From: Pyrenopolyporus hunteri
Lineage: Eukaryota > Ascomycota > Sordariomycetes > Xylariales > Hypoxylaceae
Direction of reading: 5' to 3'
Assembly (NCBI GenBank): GCA_902806595.1
Contig: CADCXC010000005.1
Span: 124,001 to 188,000, forward strand
DNA length: 64,000 bases
Made by a program: the position numbers and the translations under genes
Notes under the pieces: generated by a model
Database searches by the model: none
Told to the model about the DNA's origin: nothing
What the model saw: only the letters and a program-made list of their open reading frames with translations
Part shown: positions 31,608 to 43,321 of the stretch, one piece after another
Layout: each line of letters begins with the position of its first letter
How positions within the stretch are numbered: the stretch's first letter is position 1

Positions 31608-34427
31608 TTACCAGCCAAGCATCTCAAGGATGCCTTGGGCTTCTGTCTGGGCCATGCATTGTATACCGAGCTGTCTATGTTGGGTTCCTTGGAAGAGCTT
31701 TCGCAGGCCTTGAGCAACCTTCCAGCCTTCCTCCTCGTCGACCACGAATAAATGTCTTCTGCCATCCTGATCTCGGATTGTTGCGCGTAGCAGATGTAGA
31801 CCACGTCGTCTGGAACTGCTAATACTGGACGACGTAGCATCTCGTCTCCCGTGAGGGGCACGGCGACAAACATCCCCGCAAGAATGTAGCAGCTCATCGA
31901 CACATGACTCGGCATCGTCGCCTGTCAGCGTTTTCGGGTCACCACGAATCGACGATCGGAAGCGACCCTTGGGCGTTACTTTTGGGGTCACGTTGGCCTC
32001 GGCGACGCAATGCGACGGACACCATACCTCTATCGTTTTGAGCGTCCACGCTTTGACATCCCAGTCTCGTTGCGGCTCGTTACGCACGTCATCGTCGATG
32101 AAGATGCCAGCGGAGGATATACGTAGGATCAGACCATCTGTAACCGGTGCCATGCCATTGATAAGTTGCGAGGCCGGCGTTTTGGAGAACTGGTTGAGGA
32201 AGCCGTAAACCGCTTTGATGACGATTTTGTCTGGGTCGTCGGTCTGATAAGGGGGGTGCTCGGACGGTGGTGGCGTTGTTCGCGCCGTCGATTGAGACGG
32301 AGCGTAAGATGATTCCGTGAAGGTAGTTTCGCCTGACTTCTTTCGACCATGGTTCTTAGGCTGGTCGTAAGGTCGGAACGAATAAGTCTCTTCATTAACA
32401 CTGCCAGAGGCCTTCGTAGTTGGCGTCTGGGGGGCCCGTTTGCTGGACGCAGTACTAGGCTTACTTGAAGCGGTACTCGGAGTTGGGTTAGGCGGGTTGG
32501 TTCTGGGGGGGCTCGGCTTTGCAGTACTCGACTTAGTAGGAGACGGAGGCTGGGCCGATGGTTGAGGCGACGGTTGAGGCGACGGTTGAGGCGGTGGCTT
32601 TCCATTTGGCCATGGGTTTGTCCTCTCTCCGACGGAAGAGAAAGCGTATGCACCCCGTCTGGATTCCGCCTCCCTTAGCCTCGCCGCCTCTGCTTCCCTC
32701 ACCCTAGCCTCTTCCGCCTCCTTTGCCTCCTTTAACTTAGCTGCTTCCTCTTCTCGTCGTCTGGCAGCTTCAAGCTCCCTCTGCCTAGCGGCTTCTGCTT
32801 CCCTCTGCCTGGCAGCTTCGGCCTCTCTTAACCTCGCTGCTTCGGCCTCCCTTAACTTGGCCGCTTCAGCTTCCCTTAACTTAGCCGCTTCCGCCTCTTT
32901 CAGCATCTCCCTCAGCTTAGCAGCTTCTTCCTCCTTTAGCCGAGCCATTTCTGCTGCCGCCTTGAGCCTAGCCGCCTCGATCGCCTCCTTGAGTCGGATC
33001 GTTTCCTTTTCCTTTATTTCCCTCTCGAGCTTTTCACGTAGCATTCTTTCCTGTTCGAGTCGTTCGCGAAGTATCCGCTCCCTAGCTTCCCGTATCCTGT
33101 TCTCTCTCTGTTCTCTTTCCCGTTGCTCTTTCTCCTTCTGCTCTTTCTCACGCTGTTCTTTCTCTCGCTGTTCCTTTTCGCGTGCCTCACGCTCTTGTTT
33201 CTCTTTCGCCTCCTGCTGGCGACGGGCCTTCTCGCGTGCATCCTTCTCACGCAATTCCTTCAGGCGCCGCGCCAATTCCTCTTTCTTGCGTTTTTCGGCC
33301 TCCTTGGCCTTCTGCTCCTCTTCTCTGGCCTTTCGTTCCTCTTCTTTCCGCCGAGTTTCTTCTCTAGCTTTCTCCCACGCGCCTTTGGGTGGCTCCTTAG
33401 GTGGCTCCTTGGGTGGCTCCTTGGGTGGCTCCTTGGGTGATTCTTTGGGTGGTTCCTTGGATGGTTCCCTTGGTGACTCCTTAGGCGGATCCTTAGGCGG
33501 CTCCCGAGGCGGCCCTTTAGGTTGTTCTTTGTGGGCTTTCTTAGGGGATTCTTGAGGAGCCTCTCGAGAGGTCCCCTTGGGCTTTGGCTTGGGAGGTTCT
33601 TCACGTGGCTCCTCTGGAGGCTTTTGCGCCGGTTTCGGCGGAGGCTTCGGCGACGGATCCCGCGGGGGGTGAGGCGAAGGTTTGGGTGACGGTTCCCTCG
33701 GAGTCTTCCTTGGGGTCTCCCTCGGGGGTTCCCGTGCGGGCTCTCTTGGGGCCTCTCTTGGAGCCTCTCTCGGAGTCTCTCGTTGGGGCTCCCGTCGATG
33801 CTCCCGTCGATGCTCCTGTCGATGCTCCTGTCGAGGTTTTCGTGCGGATCCCGGGGGTGGCTCTTTGGGTTCGTCGGCCTGCGGATGCTGCTGCCACGAT
33901 TGCTTAGGTCTCTCCCCGCCCGGCGTACCAGACGTCGGCCCGGGCCGAGGGGGCGGCGGCGAGCCGTGAGGTGGCGGAGGCGGAGGAGTGTCGGCATCTG
34001 GCGGCGGTCCGGCGTTGGGATTAGGGCCGGCTGAGTAGCCTCCGGGTCCGGGGCCGTACCCGCCGTAGAATCCGTTAGCCCTCCCCGGCCCCGAACGATC
34101 GTCTTGTTGTGTTCGCCCCAAAGACCAGGCTCCTACGCCGACCCCGATCACCAACAGTACCATCCCCATATTCCCCATTCCTTGAAAGCCATCCCACCAT
34201 ACCCGAAAGACGGGAGCCATAGTTTGGCAGAGGACGACTAGGACCAAAGCACTGGCGAACCCCGCTGCAAAACTATTCAGGTTCGGTTTCAGCGATGGGA
34301 GATATAGAAACCCCGACCCCGACGAGTGCGGTGGCACGATGAATATGTCATATTTGCCAGGAGGTAGATTTGGATTTGTCGGTCTCGGTATATTGCCATG
34401 CGGCGGTGGAGGCGGGGGCTGGTCCAT
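31608..34427 (-). CDS. Proline-rich, charged coiled-coil membrane protein, 939 residues
   Basis: A single-exon ORF from the ATG at 34427. The start MDQPPPPPPHGNIP is followed by two hydrophobic segments (about 53-70 and 86-103) and a G/P-rich linker. Next come a proline/arginine stretch (about 190-345) with tetrapeptide KEPP/REPP repeats, a long E/K/R/A helix of about 350-595 (units such as EAAKLREA), and a second proline/serine linker. The C-terminal domain (about 715-939) is globular: DKIVIKAVYGFLNQF, SAGIFIDDDVRNEPQRDWDVKAWTLK, then RATIRDQDGRRHLFVVDEEEGWKVAQGL. I recall similar architecture in uncharacterised filamentous-fungal proteins, with the C-terminal domain conserved. The role is unknown; a membrane-anchored scaffold is plausible. 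The repeats force several long spurious ORFs on both strands. Confidence 0.85.
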   Translation of the reverse strand: MDQPPPPPPHGNIPRPTNPNLPPGKYDIFIVPPHSSGSGFLYLPSLKPNLNSFAAGFASALVLVVLCQTMAPVFRVWWDGFQGMGNMGMVLLVIGVGVGAWSLGRTQQDDRSGPGRANGFYGGYGPGPGGYSAGPNPNAGPPPDADTPPPPPPHGSPPPPRPGPTSGTPGGERPKQSWQQHPQADEPKEPPPGSARKPRQEHRQEHRREHRREPQRETPREAPREAPREPAREPPRETPRKTPREPSPKPSPHPPRDPSPKPPPKPAQKPPEEPREEPPKPKPKGTSREAPQESPKKAHKEQPKGPPREPPKDPPKESPREPSKEPPKESPKEPPKEPPKEPPKEPPKGAWEKAREETRRKEEERKAREEEQKAKEAEKRKKEELARRLKELREKDAREKARRQQEAKEKQEREAREKEQREKEQREKEQKEKEQREREQRENRIREARERILRERLEQERMLREKLEREIKEKETIRLKEAIEAARLKAAAEMARLKEEEAAKLREMLKEAEAAKLREAEAAKLREAEAARLREAEAARQREAEAARQRELEAARRREEEAAKLKEAKEAEEARVREAEAARLREAESRRGAYAFSSVGERTNPWPNGKPPPQPSPQPSPQPSAQPPSPTKSSTAKPSPPRTNPPNPTPSTASSKPSTASSKRAPQTPTTKASGSVNEETYSFRPYDQPKNHGRKKSGETTFTESSYAPSQSTARTTPPPSEHPPYQTDDPDKIVIKAVYGFLNQFSKTPASQLINGMAPVTDGLILRISSAGIFIDDDVRNEPQRDWDVKAWTLKTIEVWCPSHCVAEANVTPKVTPKGRFRSSIRGDPKTLTGDDAESCVDELLHSCGDVCRRAPHGRRDATSSSISSSRRRGLHLLRATIRDQDGRRHLFVVDEEEGWKVAQGLRKLFQGTQHRQLGIQCMAQTEAQGILEMLGW

Positions 34428-37400
34428 CGCGACGGTCTAGCCGCCTGGCAGTAAGAGTCTCGAGGTTAAGCGCGAAACACGAATCGAGGTGGGAGGCGAA
34501 CGCGGCGGGGTGAAGGGAAGGCTCGTAATTAGAAGAGTATGTGCGCGAAATCTCGGGGTATCTTGAAAGGGCCATAAAGGGTCGTGATATCGTAAGAGGA
34601 GTTGTTACTGCTACATGTTAGACTGCCGTTACTGCATTAATGGGGGATGGCGAATTGAGGAAGAGAGAGGTGAAGTAGGGAAGGTATTCGGTGAGAGGTA
34701 AAGAAAGTCTGCCAAGGTCAAGCAGTCATCTTAGGCGGACAGGGGACAGCCAATGGCTGAAATGACATACCGTGGAAAAGGGAAGGGAAGAGAGTGGAAA
34801 CGGAGAAGAAAAATTAGCATCAAAAACAGGACAACACCGGATTTCCATGCGACGAAATGAAGCAAACAGCGACAACAGGAAACTTTTTGGTCTATTACTG
34901 ATTGGCCTAGTCGCAAAATCAATTGCCTCAAAAGGAAAACGCGAGAACGACGAAGAGGGAACGGATGTTGTCAAGGAGGAGCTGAATAAAAAAAAAAGTG
35001 GCGGTCATGGACTTGATGGAAATGTATAAATGAACGAATTCATGGATGAAGCCTTATGCAATCTCTTTTTTTTTATTTTGTGCTTAGGTACCTAGTTGCT
35101 TCACCCTTGGCACCGTCCAGTTGGACCTCCTGCCTCTTGTTTACTTATGAATTGTTGATGCACAGCTGTTGCTGTCCAACTTTGACAGGTCACAACTTTG
35201 TGAAAGATGGTTGCAGCACGCTAAAGAAGAACCAGGCCAATGGGAAATGATGTCTGACAGGGGTAGACGTGAGCGCGACGCTAAGCAACCCTCAACGAGA
35301 ATAGCGTTGTGCCATACTTGGTATAGCTTTTAGGGAGGTGGTATCCATTTGTGTGATTAAGCTGTCCCCGCACGTGCACAACTCGATTACACAGGCCACC
35401 GCTTGTCATCCGTGCATAGTCGCACAAGGAGGTACCTTTTCGCAGGTACCTTTCGTAGGTACCTTTCGGAGGTATAACGCAGCAGAATAATTTTCTAGCC
35501 CTCGAATCAATTCAATTGTCTCTCGACTTGTAATAATCAACGAAATACGTACTAAGAGCGTCCACCCGACAAGGACCTCGAGGAAACAGAAAGACTCGAT
35601 ATATAATAGAGCGGACCACCAGATTATATTACCAGGCGCAGGCAAACACTTGGATCACGGTCCCACGACTGTACCAGTCGACCAGAGCTTTTCTCAAAGA
35701 TGAACGTTACCGAACCCTCATCCCCCGGAACATCAACTCTGAAGATGCTCTCAATTGGCTTGCGTCACGCAACAACACAACAACACTTGACAACGCGCCA
35801 AATAAATTGCCCAATCTCTTCGATTTTATAAACATTGAATTATCTTTACGACGATCCCCGTCCCAACCATTAGCCACCTAGCGAATCACAGATAGATTAG
35901 GCAGCTCGCTTGTGAAAGACACCCCTGAACCGTCCTGACGTCGGGAGAGCTTCCCCGCTCGATGCCGCTGCCAACCATCATATTCGATGAATAGTATGCT
36001 TCGTCACACTGGCCGAGCTGAAGCGTCCCTACATATACGTTTATATTTCGCCGAGGGGGTTTATAGTATCAGTCGACGCCGACTTAAACGCTCGGGTTGT
36101 TATTTGCTGATGCCTGACCATTTTCCCGTACATGTAGCCGTCTTAAATATATGCATCCATTACTACCTACGTACCTACCTACCGACCTAGGTAGCGCTGC
36201 CATAAATACACGACAATCCCTTAGCCGCTTGGGGTTATGCGCTGGTTGCCGGGCAACACCCCCGGCGACTTCGAGGCGCTGCCCTTCCAGAGCGGGGTTG
36301 ATGAATTGTCTCGCGGGGGAGAACAGCGTATCCTATTTGCTGCCCTCTCCTCATTCATCAAATGACAAAAACATACGTAGCCCCGAAAGTTTCATCCGGG
36401 ACGCGCATGCGGCGGACGTTAATTAGAACGATATCGTAGAGTTGAGAAGTCATATTCTCTATAAAGCGCACGAGGCGCGGCTTGGGCCTCCCGCCCTAAT
36501 GTTTCATTCTCGGGATCTTGCATCTTAGGTAGACGCCACAAACCCAAGTTTAGGCCTGCATAAACGAAAGGGACGGTCCGCGATAGCCTTACAAGGCTTA
36601 TTGGCGAAAACAGGCATGTGAAACTTTCGATTCTTCCTAGGTAATTCCTACCTGCAGAAATGCTTGGGGGAAGGGGGTCAGTTGTATGTAAACCGGGTTA
36701 AGAGAACTCTCGATGAAACATTAAACCTCAGCACGCAGCAGAAACTTGAAATCATCCCCTAAAACATTATTAGCCAGCAAAGTAAGCATTCATCGGCAGC
36801 GTTAAGAGGATCCGGGGTCACATTATGTACTACCTGACATATCACCATTATTATCCATGAATTAAAAAGTACATTATAGTAACCTACAGATCCGTACCTA
36901 AACCAATGTCATATTCGAAAAAAATAACATGAAAAGAATTTAAAAATAAAAATAAACACATTATTAACTCCTACTATAATACGCCCAGCTTACCCATTTA
37001 CCTACTTAAGTACCTATGTATCTATTATCGCGGGAGCATTAGCCTAAGTTACCTAAATTAAGTCATAACGAAGTTGCGAGGTACATATCATTATAATATT
37101 TTGCTCAGCTCTTCTAAGGCGAATTATTAGTAGCTTTATGATGCCTCTGTTGTAGCTTTTAACGCGGAAGTTTTTAAGCAGTCATATCCTAAAGTGTTAT
37201 ATAACCGCATTATAATTTCGTTGAAAAAAGGCTAGAACTTGTATTTTAAGCGAGAAAGTAAATATTATATCGCTTTAAGTACCTGGGTAGGTAGCTATAA
37301 GGTTGAGTTAAAATATGAATCCTAATCAGTTCTAATTAAACATTATAAAGACGTATATTCTAAGGAAGGGGCTAGGGGGCATCCAAAGTCTCGCCCCGGC

Positions 37401-37764
37401 CATTTTAAATGCTTTTAAGGCATAGTCGAGGATCAAATGCCATAAACAGAGATGACATAGCTATACCCTCGTATCTAGAATATGATAGTTGAAGTTAGGT
37501 TCCGTTCCGCGGACGGCTCCTATCGCGACAGGATCCGAAGGTGCCTATACTATAATTCGCTCTATTAGATTAGGAAGACACATAAGGCTTCTTGGACACC
37601 CCAGAAGAGATAAATTCCACGCTGCCTGGAGATGGCCGTCGTAAATATATAAAAATCTACTTATAAATAATCCTTGATAGACCTAAGGGCATCCATCCCC
37701 TATACCCGAGATATTAGGCTCACCTTGTGTATAAGGAGTGATAAGGTAGGGACCGTATAAATAC
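34428..37764. other. Gene-free spacer, increasingly decayed
   Basis: This is the promoter of the coiled-coil gene, then spacer without a supported gene. From about 36.7 kb the sequence becomes AT-rich with many TAG/TAA words, like mildly RIP-affected DNA. A short GGTACCTTTCG tandem lies at 35430-35474. Confidence 0.5.
35430..35474 (+). repeat. AGGTACCTTTCG tandem, three copies
   Basis: Three consecutive units of AGGTACCTTTCG plus one variable base (the first with one extra T), followed by a partial fourth. GGTACC is itself palindromic. Confidence 0.8.
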
Positions 37765-38135
37765 ATGGTCGGGGGAGGAGCCCTACGCGCCCCTACACCA
37801 CGCCTAATCAGCTTAAAGCATTATGCGCAGCTTATTGAAACTTAGGTTGGGTACATGGTTAAGGGTTCCGAGTTCAAAATAGCACAAGCTCATATCGTTT
37901 AGCAGCCTTGGATAGACATTACACAAGCTCACAGCTATAATATTACGTTAAGTTACTCTGAAATTTGTTCCGTCTCCGCCATGTTATGGATATATGAGTC
38001 GTGCTAGTTTGCCCCCTTTTCGTACATATACCCGGGCATCTAGCCTAGTTGCCTTAACCTTATGACAAAGTCATTATCGACACCGGATGAGTGTTATACA
38101 ACCGCCATTTATAATGCTAACTTAAGTTATTGATG
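37765..38135 (+). pseudogene. RIP-decayed ORF, unrecognised, perhaps mobile-element derived
   Basis: From an ATG at 37765 (MVGGGALRAPTPRL) one frame stays coding-like for about 120 codons. It is interrupted only by scattered stops that are all TAG, as expected from CAG-to-TAG transitions. Readable pieces include ISLKHYAQLIET, VGYMVKGSEFKIAQAHIV, QPWIDITQAHS and MTKSLSTPDECYTTAIYNAN. This is the signature of RIP acting on a repeated gene. I do not recognise the protein. Confidence 0.45.
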
Positions 38136-39925
38136 TTTTCCTTAACGCACGTATTAAGCTCCGCTAATGAGGTTAATTATACATACTAATTCCAAGATAA
38201 TATTGTACCGTCGTTTTTGAGCTATTACTTCTATTATGTCATTGCCTGAGAGATTTCCTTCCCTGCTTCTTTGCTTGGCGGAACAATGCTTTCACGACGA
38301 TGATAGATGATAGGGAGGTGATAAAAAACTCTCAGGCAATTCTGAGTCATCCTGATCTAGATGATTCCTTATCAAATCTATTCTACCTCGGTAAGTACCC
38401 ACGTAGTTCGCCAATGACCTGCCCATAGACCCAGATGACTTCTAATGGCATTGGCAAATAAATTGCGAGGAGAAAATTCAACCTGTGGCTCTAGGAGGAA
38501 ATCATGTAGACCTGTTTATAATATGTCGCTGAGAGTCTTGGTTAACTCGACCCGAGACCTTAACCAAGACGGATAGGTTCGATGTTGGAACCAATGTCAG
38601 CGACTATTCAGTCGTCTGGTAAACGCTCTATTTCGGTATACTAGGAACGCCTTACTCTATCCAACGCGAGCCTCCTGGTATCAAAAGGCCTGCCTACTAC
38701 AGCCGTTAGACTGGACTTAAAGACCTCTTAGCCTCATTGTAGCCCTAACAAGGCCGACCTGCTCCTTATCTTGCTGTCGGTTTAATTTCGGGGCTTCCTG
38801 AATACCAAGCTAGTAGGTGATTTCAACATCTACTTAAAGCTACGACAGAGGCTACCGCCGTCTCTCTCCTGTAATGCGAATTAAGTGGCCGTTTTATCAT
38901 AATAAAGGTGTCGTGTCGTGGACGTACGGGGCATATGCTCCTATGTCCTGATTTAGTATGTATACCCAGACCTTCGCCCTGGACGGTTAGATAGCTCGTG
39001 TAACAACGGAGTTGTTTCCCTCACGATACGGTTGGCCTCATGACGAAAAGACTGGAATTTAGGTAGTAAGCATTGATTCTCGAAGCATTAGGCCAATGTA
39101 TAAAAGGACTTATGGAGCGAAGAAATGGATGACAGGATGCCTCCCCGGCTATTATGTTACTGGAACTACTCCCTTATCCGAACTCGCTCAGCTCACTTGG
39201 GTGGCTAAGCAGACTATCTTCAAATTCGGAGCCCTCGGCGCGGAATTTTCGGCATCTTTTCTCCCTGGCGCCTGTCGGGTTTGATGTTAGCGCTATTTTG
39301 GTGGCTATCTTTCTGGTACATGTCGAGACACTAATTGTTTAGCCTAGCTGCTAGATAGTCATGAGTGTTGCGGGAATCGGTGCGCTAGGTGAACGCAATC
39401 TCAACGGGCTTGGGCTCTAGGTAATTAGGTCCAAAGCTGATGCCGACGAGTCTCCGCAAGGATGTATTAATCAGCGCGTCAAATTCCGTGGGTCGAACGT
39501 TGGAGGTTGAATGTATGTAAAGATCTTCCCCTTACGCCTAGATCACTATCATCCCCTCGCTTACGCCATTTCAGTAATCATTTCCGGAGTTGGTACGGTA
39601 AGGTTGGAGGTTCTGGCCCTAGCAATTACACGCGTCGCAGCGCTATCAGGCATTATTCTGAGGACCACCTGGATTGCTATGATGGGCTCTGTTGGATCTT
39701 AGAATTATCGTCTGAGTGGAGTCACCGTATCTACCTAGTTAGGTAGATAGGTACCCTACATATGTATATAGAAACCTTCCACATTTTCACGTGGAGTCGG
39801 CGTGGTGTAGATGCGCAACTGGTCGGGCCATCTGGTTTGAGCGTAGCGACAGGGCTGAAGAGCCCGTAGATATCAGCTCCTTAAGGTTATCTTTCGTTTA
39901 CCATCATTATTATCGTATGGTATAG
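38136..39925. other. Spacer with possible decayed coding fragments
   Basis: No intact gene. Patches in 38.6-39.3 kb and 39.5-39.7 kb (for example a hydrophobic stretch HPLAYAISVIISGVG) look weakly coding but are broken. They may be upstream exons of the fragment at 39926 or relics of mobile DNA. Confidence 0.35.
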
Positions 39926-40104
39926 GCGCCACCGGCGCCGCTAGGAATGATCCTTTCTACCTGCCAATTGGACACGGCGACCCGAGTCCAGAACCGCGCT
40001 CTTGGGACGATGAGGAGAAGCAAGTGGCGCAATGGGGGTACATCAGGGCGGAACTACGTAGAAGGCTAGAGCTACCTATCGAGCCCGCGGAGGAGGCAAA
40101 ATAA
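39926..40104 (+). CDS. Probable 3' exon of an unrecognised gene
   Basis: After a TATAG acceptor (39921-39925), about 59 codons of GC-rich, charged sequence remain open to TAA at 40102-40104. They include RNDPFYLPIGHGDPSPEPRS and WDDEEKQVAQWGYIRAELRR. There is no in-frame ATG, and an in-frame stop sits just before the acceptor, so this must be a downstream exon. The upstream exons were not found and the sequence to the left looks decayed. It may therefore be the surviving end of a broken gene. Confidence 0.4.
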
Positions 40105-40884
40105 GAATAGGGCTAGAGCATTGAGTTGGTCTGTTAACTGGAGAAACCCGGCAGTTTTCTTACGCCGGACTGGGGCGCGGCCGAGTCGTCAAAGCTTGGA
40201 TGCCGTGTGCGCGTTACTTGCTCTTGTGTACGATACTTACGATACCTATATAGGTGGGTAAGTAAAAGGTAAGTAAACCGGAGAGAATCCTGTTAGTGGT
40301 CACTCGTAGGCCATGGATAGAGCCAAAGATGGTGGTAGATCAGCCGTGATCCACGTGGAAGGAAATGTGTCCATCCCTTATCAATCATATGATTGACGAC
40401 ATTGTTGATGGGCGTAGAATGTCTGAGTGACGTTTAGGATCTGATGCCTCGTTGAGTTGGCTACTTCATTTATCATTGTCGGATCTGGGGGCGGTCCGCC
40501 TCTATGACACAATGCGATCGATAGCGTCCACCCATATACAGATTTGGGCAATAATCATTGAGTTTATAGATCGAAGATCGCGTGCGTATGAATATATATT
40601 TGTATCAAATGTAACGTCCAAGGTCACATCACTTGGCTTGGTGGTCTTCCCTCTTTTTTCTTTTGAAACTATTTCTAGGCGAGAACCCCTAGATTCCCCC
40701 AGGCGGCCCAGGGAGCGGGTGGTGTATGTATAGGTGCCGAGGTCCCTAGGTTAATAGTGGAAGGGTAAATTAAACTCCCCGTACGCCAGTGCTACCCGTG
40801 CCCCTTGATAGAGCCGTGGAGAAGGAAGTCCTAGTTTATCAATTGGCTGTGGCTACTCTACCACCCCAAGCTTATCTGCATTAC

Positions 40885-40912
40885 ATAGGTAGGTAGGTAC
40901 CTAGGTACCTAC
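40885..40912. repeat. TAGGTAGGTACC palindromic run
   Basis: TAGG units leading into overlapping TAGGTACCTAGGTACC palindromes; same family as 18911. Confidence 0.85.
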
Positions 40913-41001
40913 AAATGAATTGGCTATGGACCTGCTATAATAGGGCCGAGTGGGCCAACAGGGGCTCTCCAACTCGCACCGGAACCAACTACATGTGCGT
41001 G

Positions 41002-41033
41002 CACCTACCTACCTAGGTACCTAGGTACTTACC
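41002..41033. repeat. TACCTACCTAGGTACC palindromic run
   Basis: Mirror arrangement of the run at 40885: TACC units leading into CCTAGGTACCTAGGTAC. Confidence 0.85.
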
Positions 41034-41590
41034 TGACTTGGCGAGTGGTTAGAAAACCGAAATTTGTGCCGCCTACCGATTGCCAAAGCTGGGTTACCTA
41101 GGTAGGTATCTGTTTACTTGACCGAGACAATATCTTGGTATCGTAAATGGCAACTAACTTACTTTCATATGTTTTGGATTTTGCACGGGATGGGAGTTGT
41201 TTATTAATTTATTTTTAACATACACACACGCGACACACATGTACCTTCCAAAGGAGAAAAGAGGAGAGAGAAGGGAAGGGCTTATAGTTGATTTGTATGT
41301 AATAGCAGAGTACCTGTTACACCAGGGTATCCGTCATGAGCGGGATGTCTCGATCAACCCCCATTTGTCTCCTACATGTACTTGAATCCATCTGAGCTTA
41401 AGCCATCGCATCCCTGGAACGTCCGGGGAATTGATTTATTTCCGTTATCAGTCCCTGGTACCTACCACCTGACCTACAATACACTACACTCAGAGGTCCC
41501 CCCCTGTTAAGGGAGGACATAATAACCCGAGTTTTAGGTATTTCGTATTATATGAATATAACCGATTTCGCATAATTTTTTTTTATTTTT

Positions 41591-41696
41591 TTATATATAT
41601 TTTTTATATTTTTAATAAATTTTTTTTAATTTTTTTTATTTTTTTATATATATTTTTTATATTTTTAATAAATTTTTTTAATTTTTTTTTATTTTT
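41591..41696 (+). repeat. 53-bp AT tandem duplication
   Basis: A T-rich unit containing TATATATATTTTTTATATT and AATAAATTTTTTT occurs twice in a row with a 53-base offset, right at the edge of the AT block. Confidence 0.7.
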
Positions 41697-42295
41697 TTTA
41701 AAAATTTTTATTTAATTATAATATAAATAATATATAAAATATTATATATTAATATAATTATATAAAAATTTATATATATAATTATTTAATAATTAATTAA
41801 TTTAAATATATATTATTTTATAATATATATTTTTATATAAATTTTTTTTAATTTTTATAATAAATAATTTTTTTAAATATTTATAATATATTAATTTTAT
41901 TTTATTATAATTATATTTATTATTATTTTTTTATTTTATTAACGTATATATTTATTAATATTATTAAATATAAAATATATTTTAATATATTAATATTATA
42001 ATTAAAATTTAATATTAAAAATAAATAATATAAATATAAATATTTATTATTAAATATATACGTAAAAAATATTATAAAAAATATAATTTTTTAAAATATT
42101 TATAAATTAAATTAAAATATTTTAATTAATAAAATTATTATATATTATAATATTAAAATTTTTTATTTTATTTTAATATATATTAAATTTAAATAAATAA
42201 ATATATATATTAAAATTATAAATATTTTAAATAAAAATAATATAATATAATATAAAAATTTAATTTATTAATTTATTATTTTTATTATAAATATT

Positions 42296-43315
42296 ATTAT
42301 ATATATTATTTATTTTTATTATCGAATTTTTATTTATATTATTAATATAAAAAATATATTTTTTATTTTTTATTCGATTTTATTAACGAATTTTTATATA
42401 AAAATATAATAATTTAAATAGTTTTTTCGAATACGAATATATTTTTTTAATTTAATTTATTATATATATTAAATTTAAATTATATATAATTTTTTCATTA
42501 TATATTTTATTATATTTTATTTATTTTAAAAATATAAAATATAAAAAATAAATCGTTAATTTCGCGTTAATTAAATTTTTTTAATAATATAAATTTTATA
42601 TCGATATATATTTTATTTTAAAAGTTATTTAAATATATATTTAATTTTATACGAGTATTAAAATTATAAATATTAATTCGAAGTAATTATATAATTTTTT
42701 TTACGGTCGTATATTTTTTTAATAATTATTTTTTTATATTTTATTATATATTTTATTATTTTCCACTTATTTTAAAAATGTAAAATATAAAAAATAAATC
42801 GTTAATTTCGCTTTAATTAAATTTTTTTAAAAGTATAAATTTTATATCGATATATTTATTATTTTAAAAATTATTTAAATATAAAATTAATTTAAAAATA
42901 TAAATAATAACTTTAAAAATAATTATATAATTTCTTTTAACGGTTATATATTTTTTAACATCGATATAAAATTAAATATATATTTAAATAACTTTTAAAA
43001 TAATATATATATCGATATAAAACTTATATCATTAAAAAAATTTAATTAAAACGAAATTAACGATATATTTTTTATATTTTATATTTTTAAAATATATAAA
43101 ATATAATAAAATTTATAATAAAAGTTATATATAATTTAATATATATAAAAAATTTAATTAAAAAACGTATTCGTTTTCGAAAAAATTATTTAATTTATTA
43201 TATTTTTATATAAAAATTCGTTAATAAAATCGAATAAAAAATAAAAAATATACTTTTTATATTAATAATACGAATAAAAATTCGATATTAAAAATAAATA
43301 ATATAAATATTAATT
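42296..43315. repeat. Long inverted-repeat element, copy A
   Basis: Two arms of about 400 bases are reverse complements of each other. The left arm has TTATCGAATTTTTATTTATA, TTTTTTATTCGATTTTATTA, then AAATCGTTAATTTCG and ATATCGATATATATT; the right arm reads the same on the minus strand. The centre carries ACGGTCGTATA-like words and a partial duplication of the left arm. No coding capacity is seen. It looks like a fold-back or MITE-like element. Boundaries are approximate. Confidence 0.6.
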
Positions 43316-43321
43316 TTTATA

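Larger units (their letters stand above)
40105..41570. other. Spacer bordering the AT-rich block
   Basis: No gene supported. It has two strong TACCTAGGTA clusters (40885-40912 and 41002-41033). Composition stays normal until about 41,565. Confidence 0.6.

Noticed and set aside
32857..33997. Long open frames on both strands inside the coiled-coil gene (for example 32857-33555 plus, 33260-33997 minus)
   Set aside because: They are shadows of the E/K/R/A and proline repeats, with monotonous S/L/R-rich translations and no independent features.
34772..35029. 85-codon plus-strand open frame rich in K and E
   Set aside because: No ATG at the start; lies in the presumed promoter of the minus-strand coiled-coil gene.
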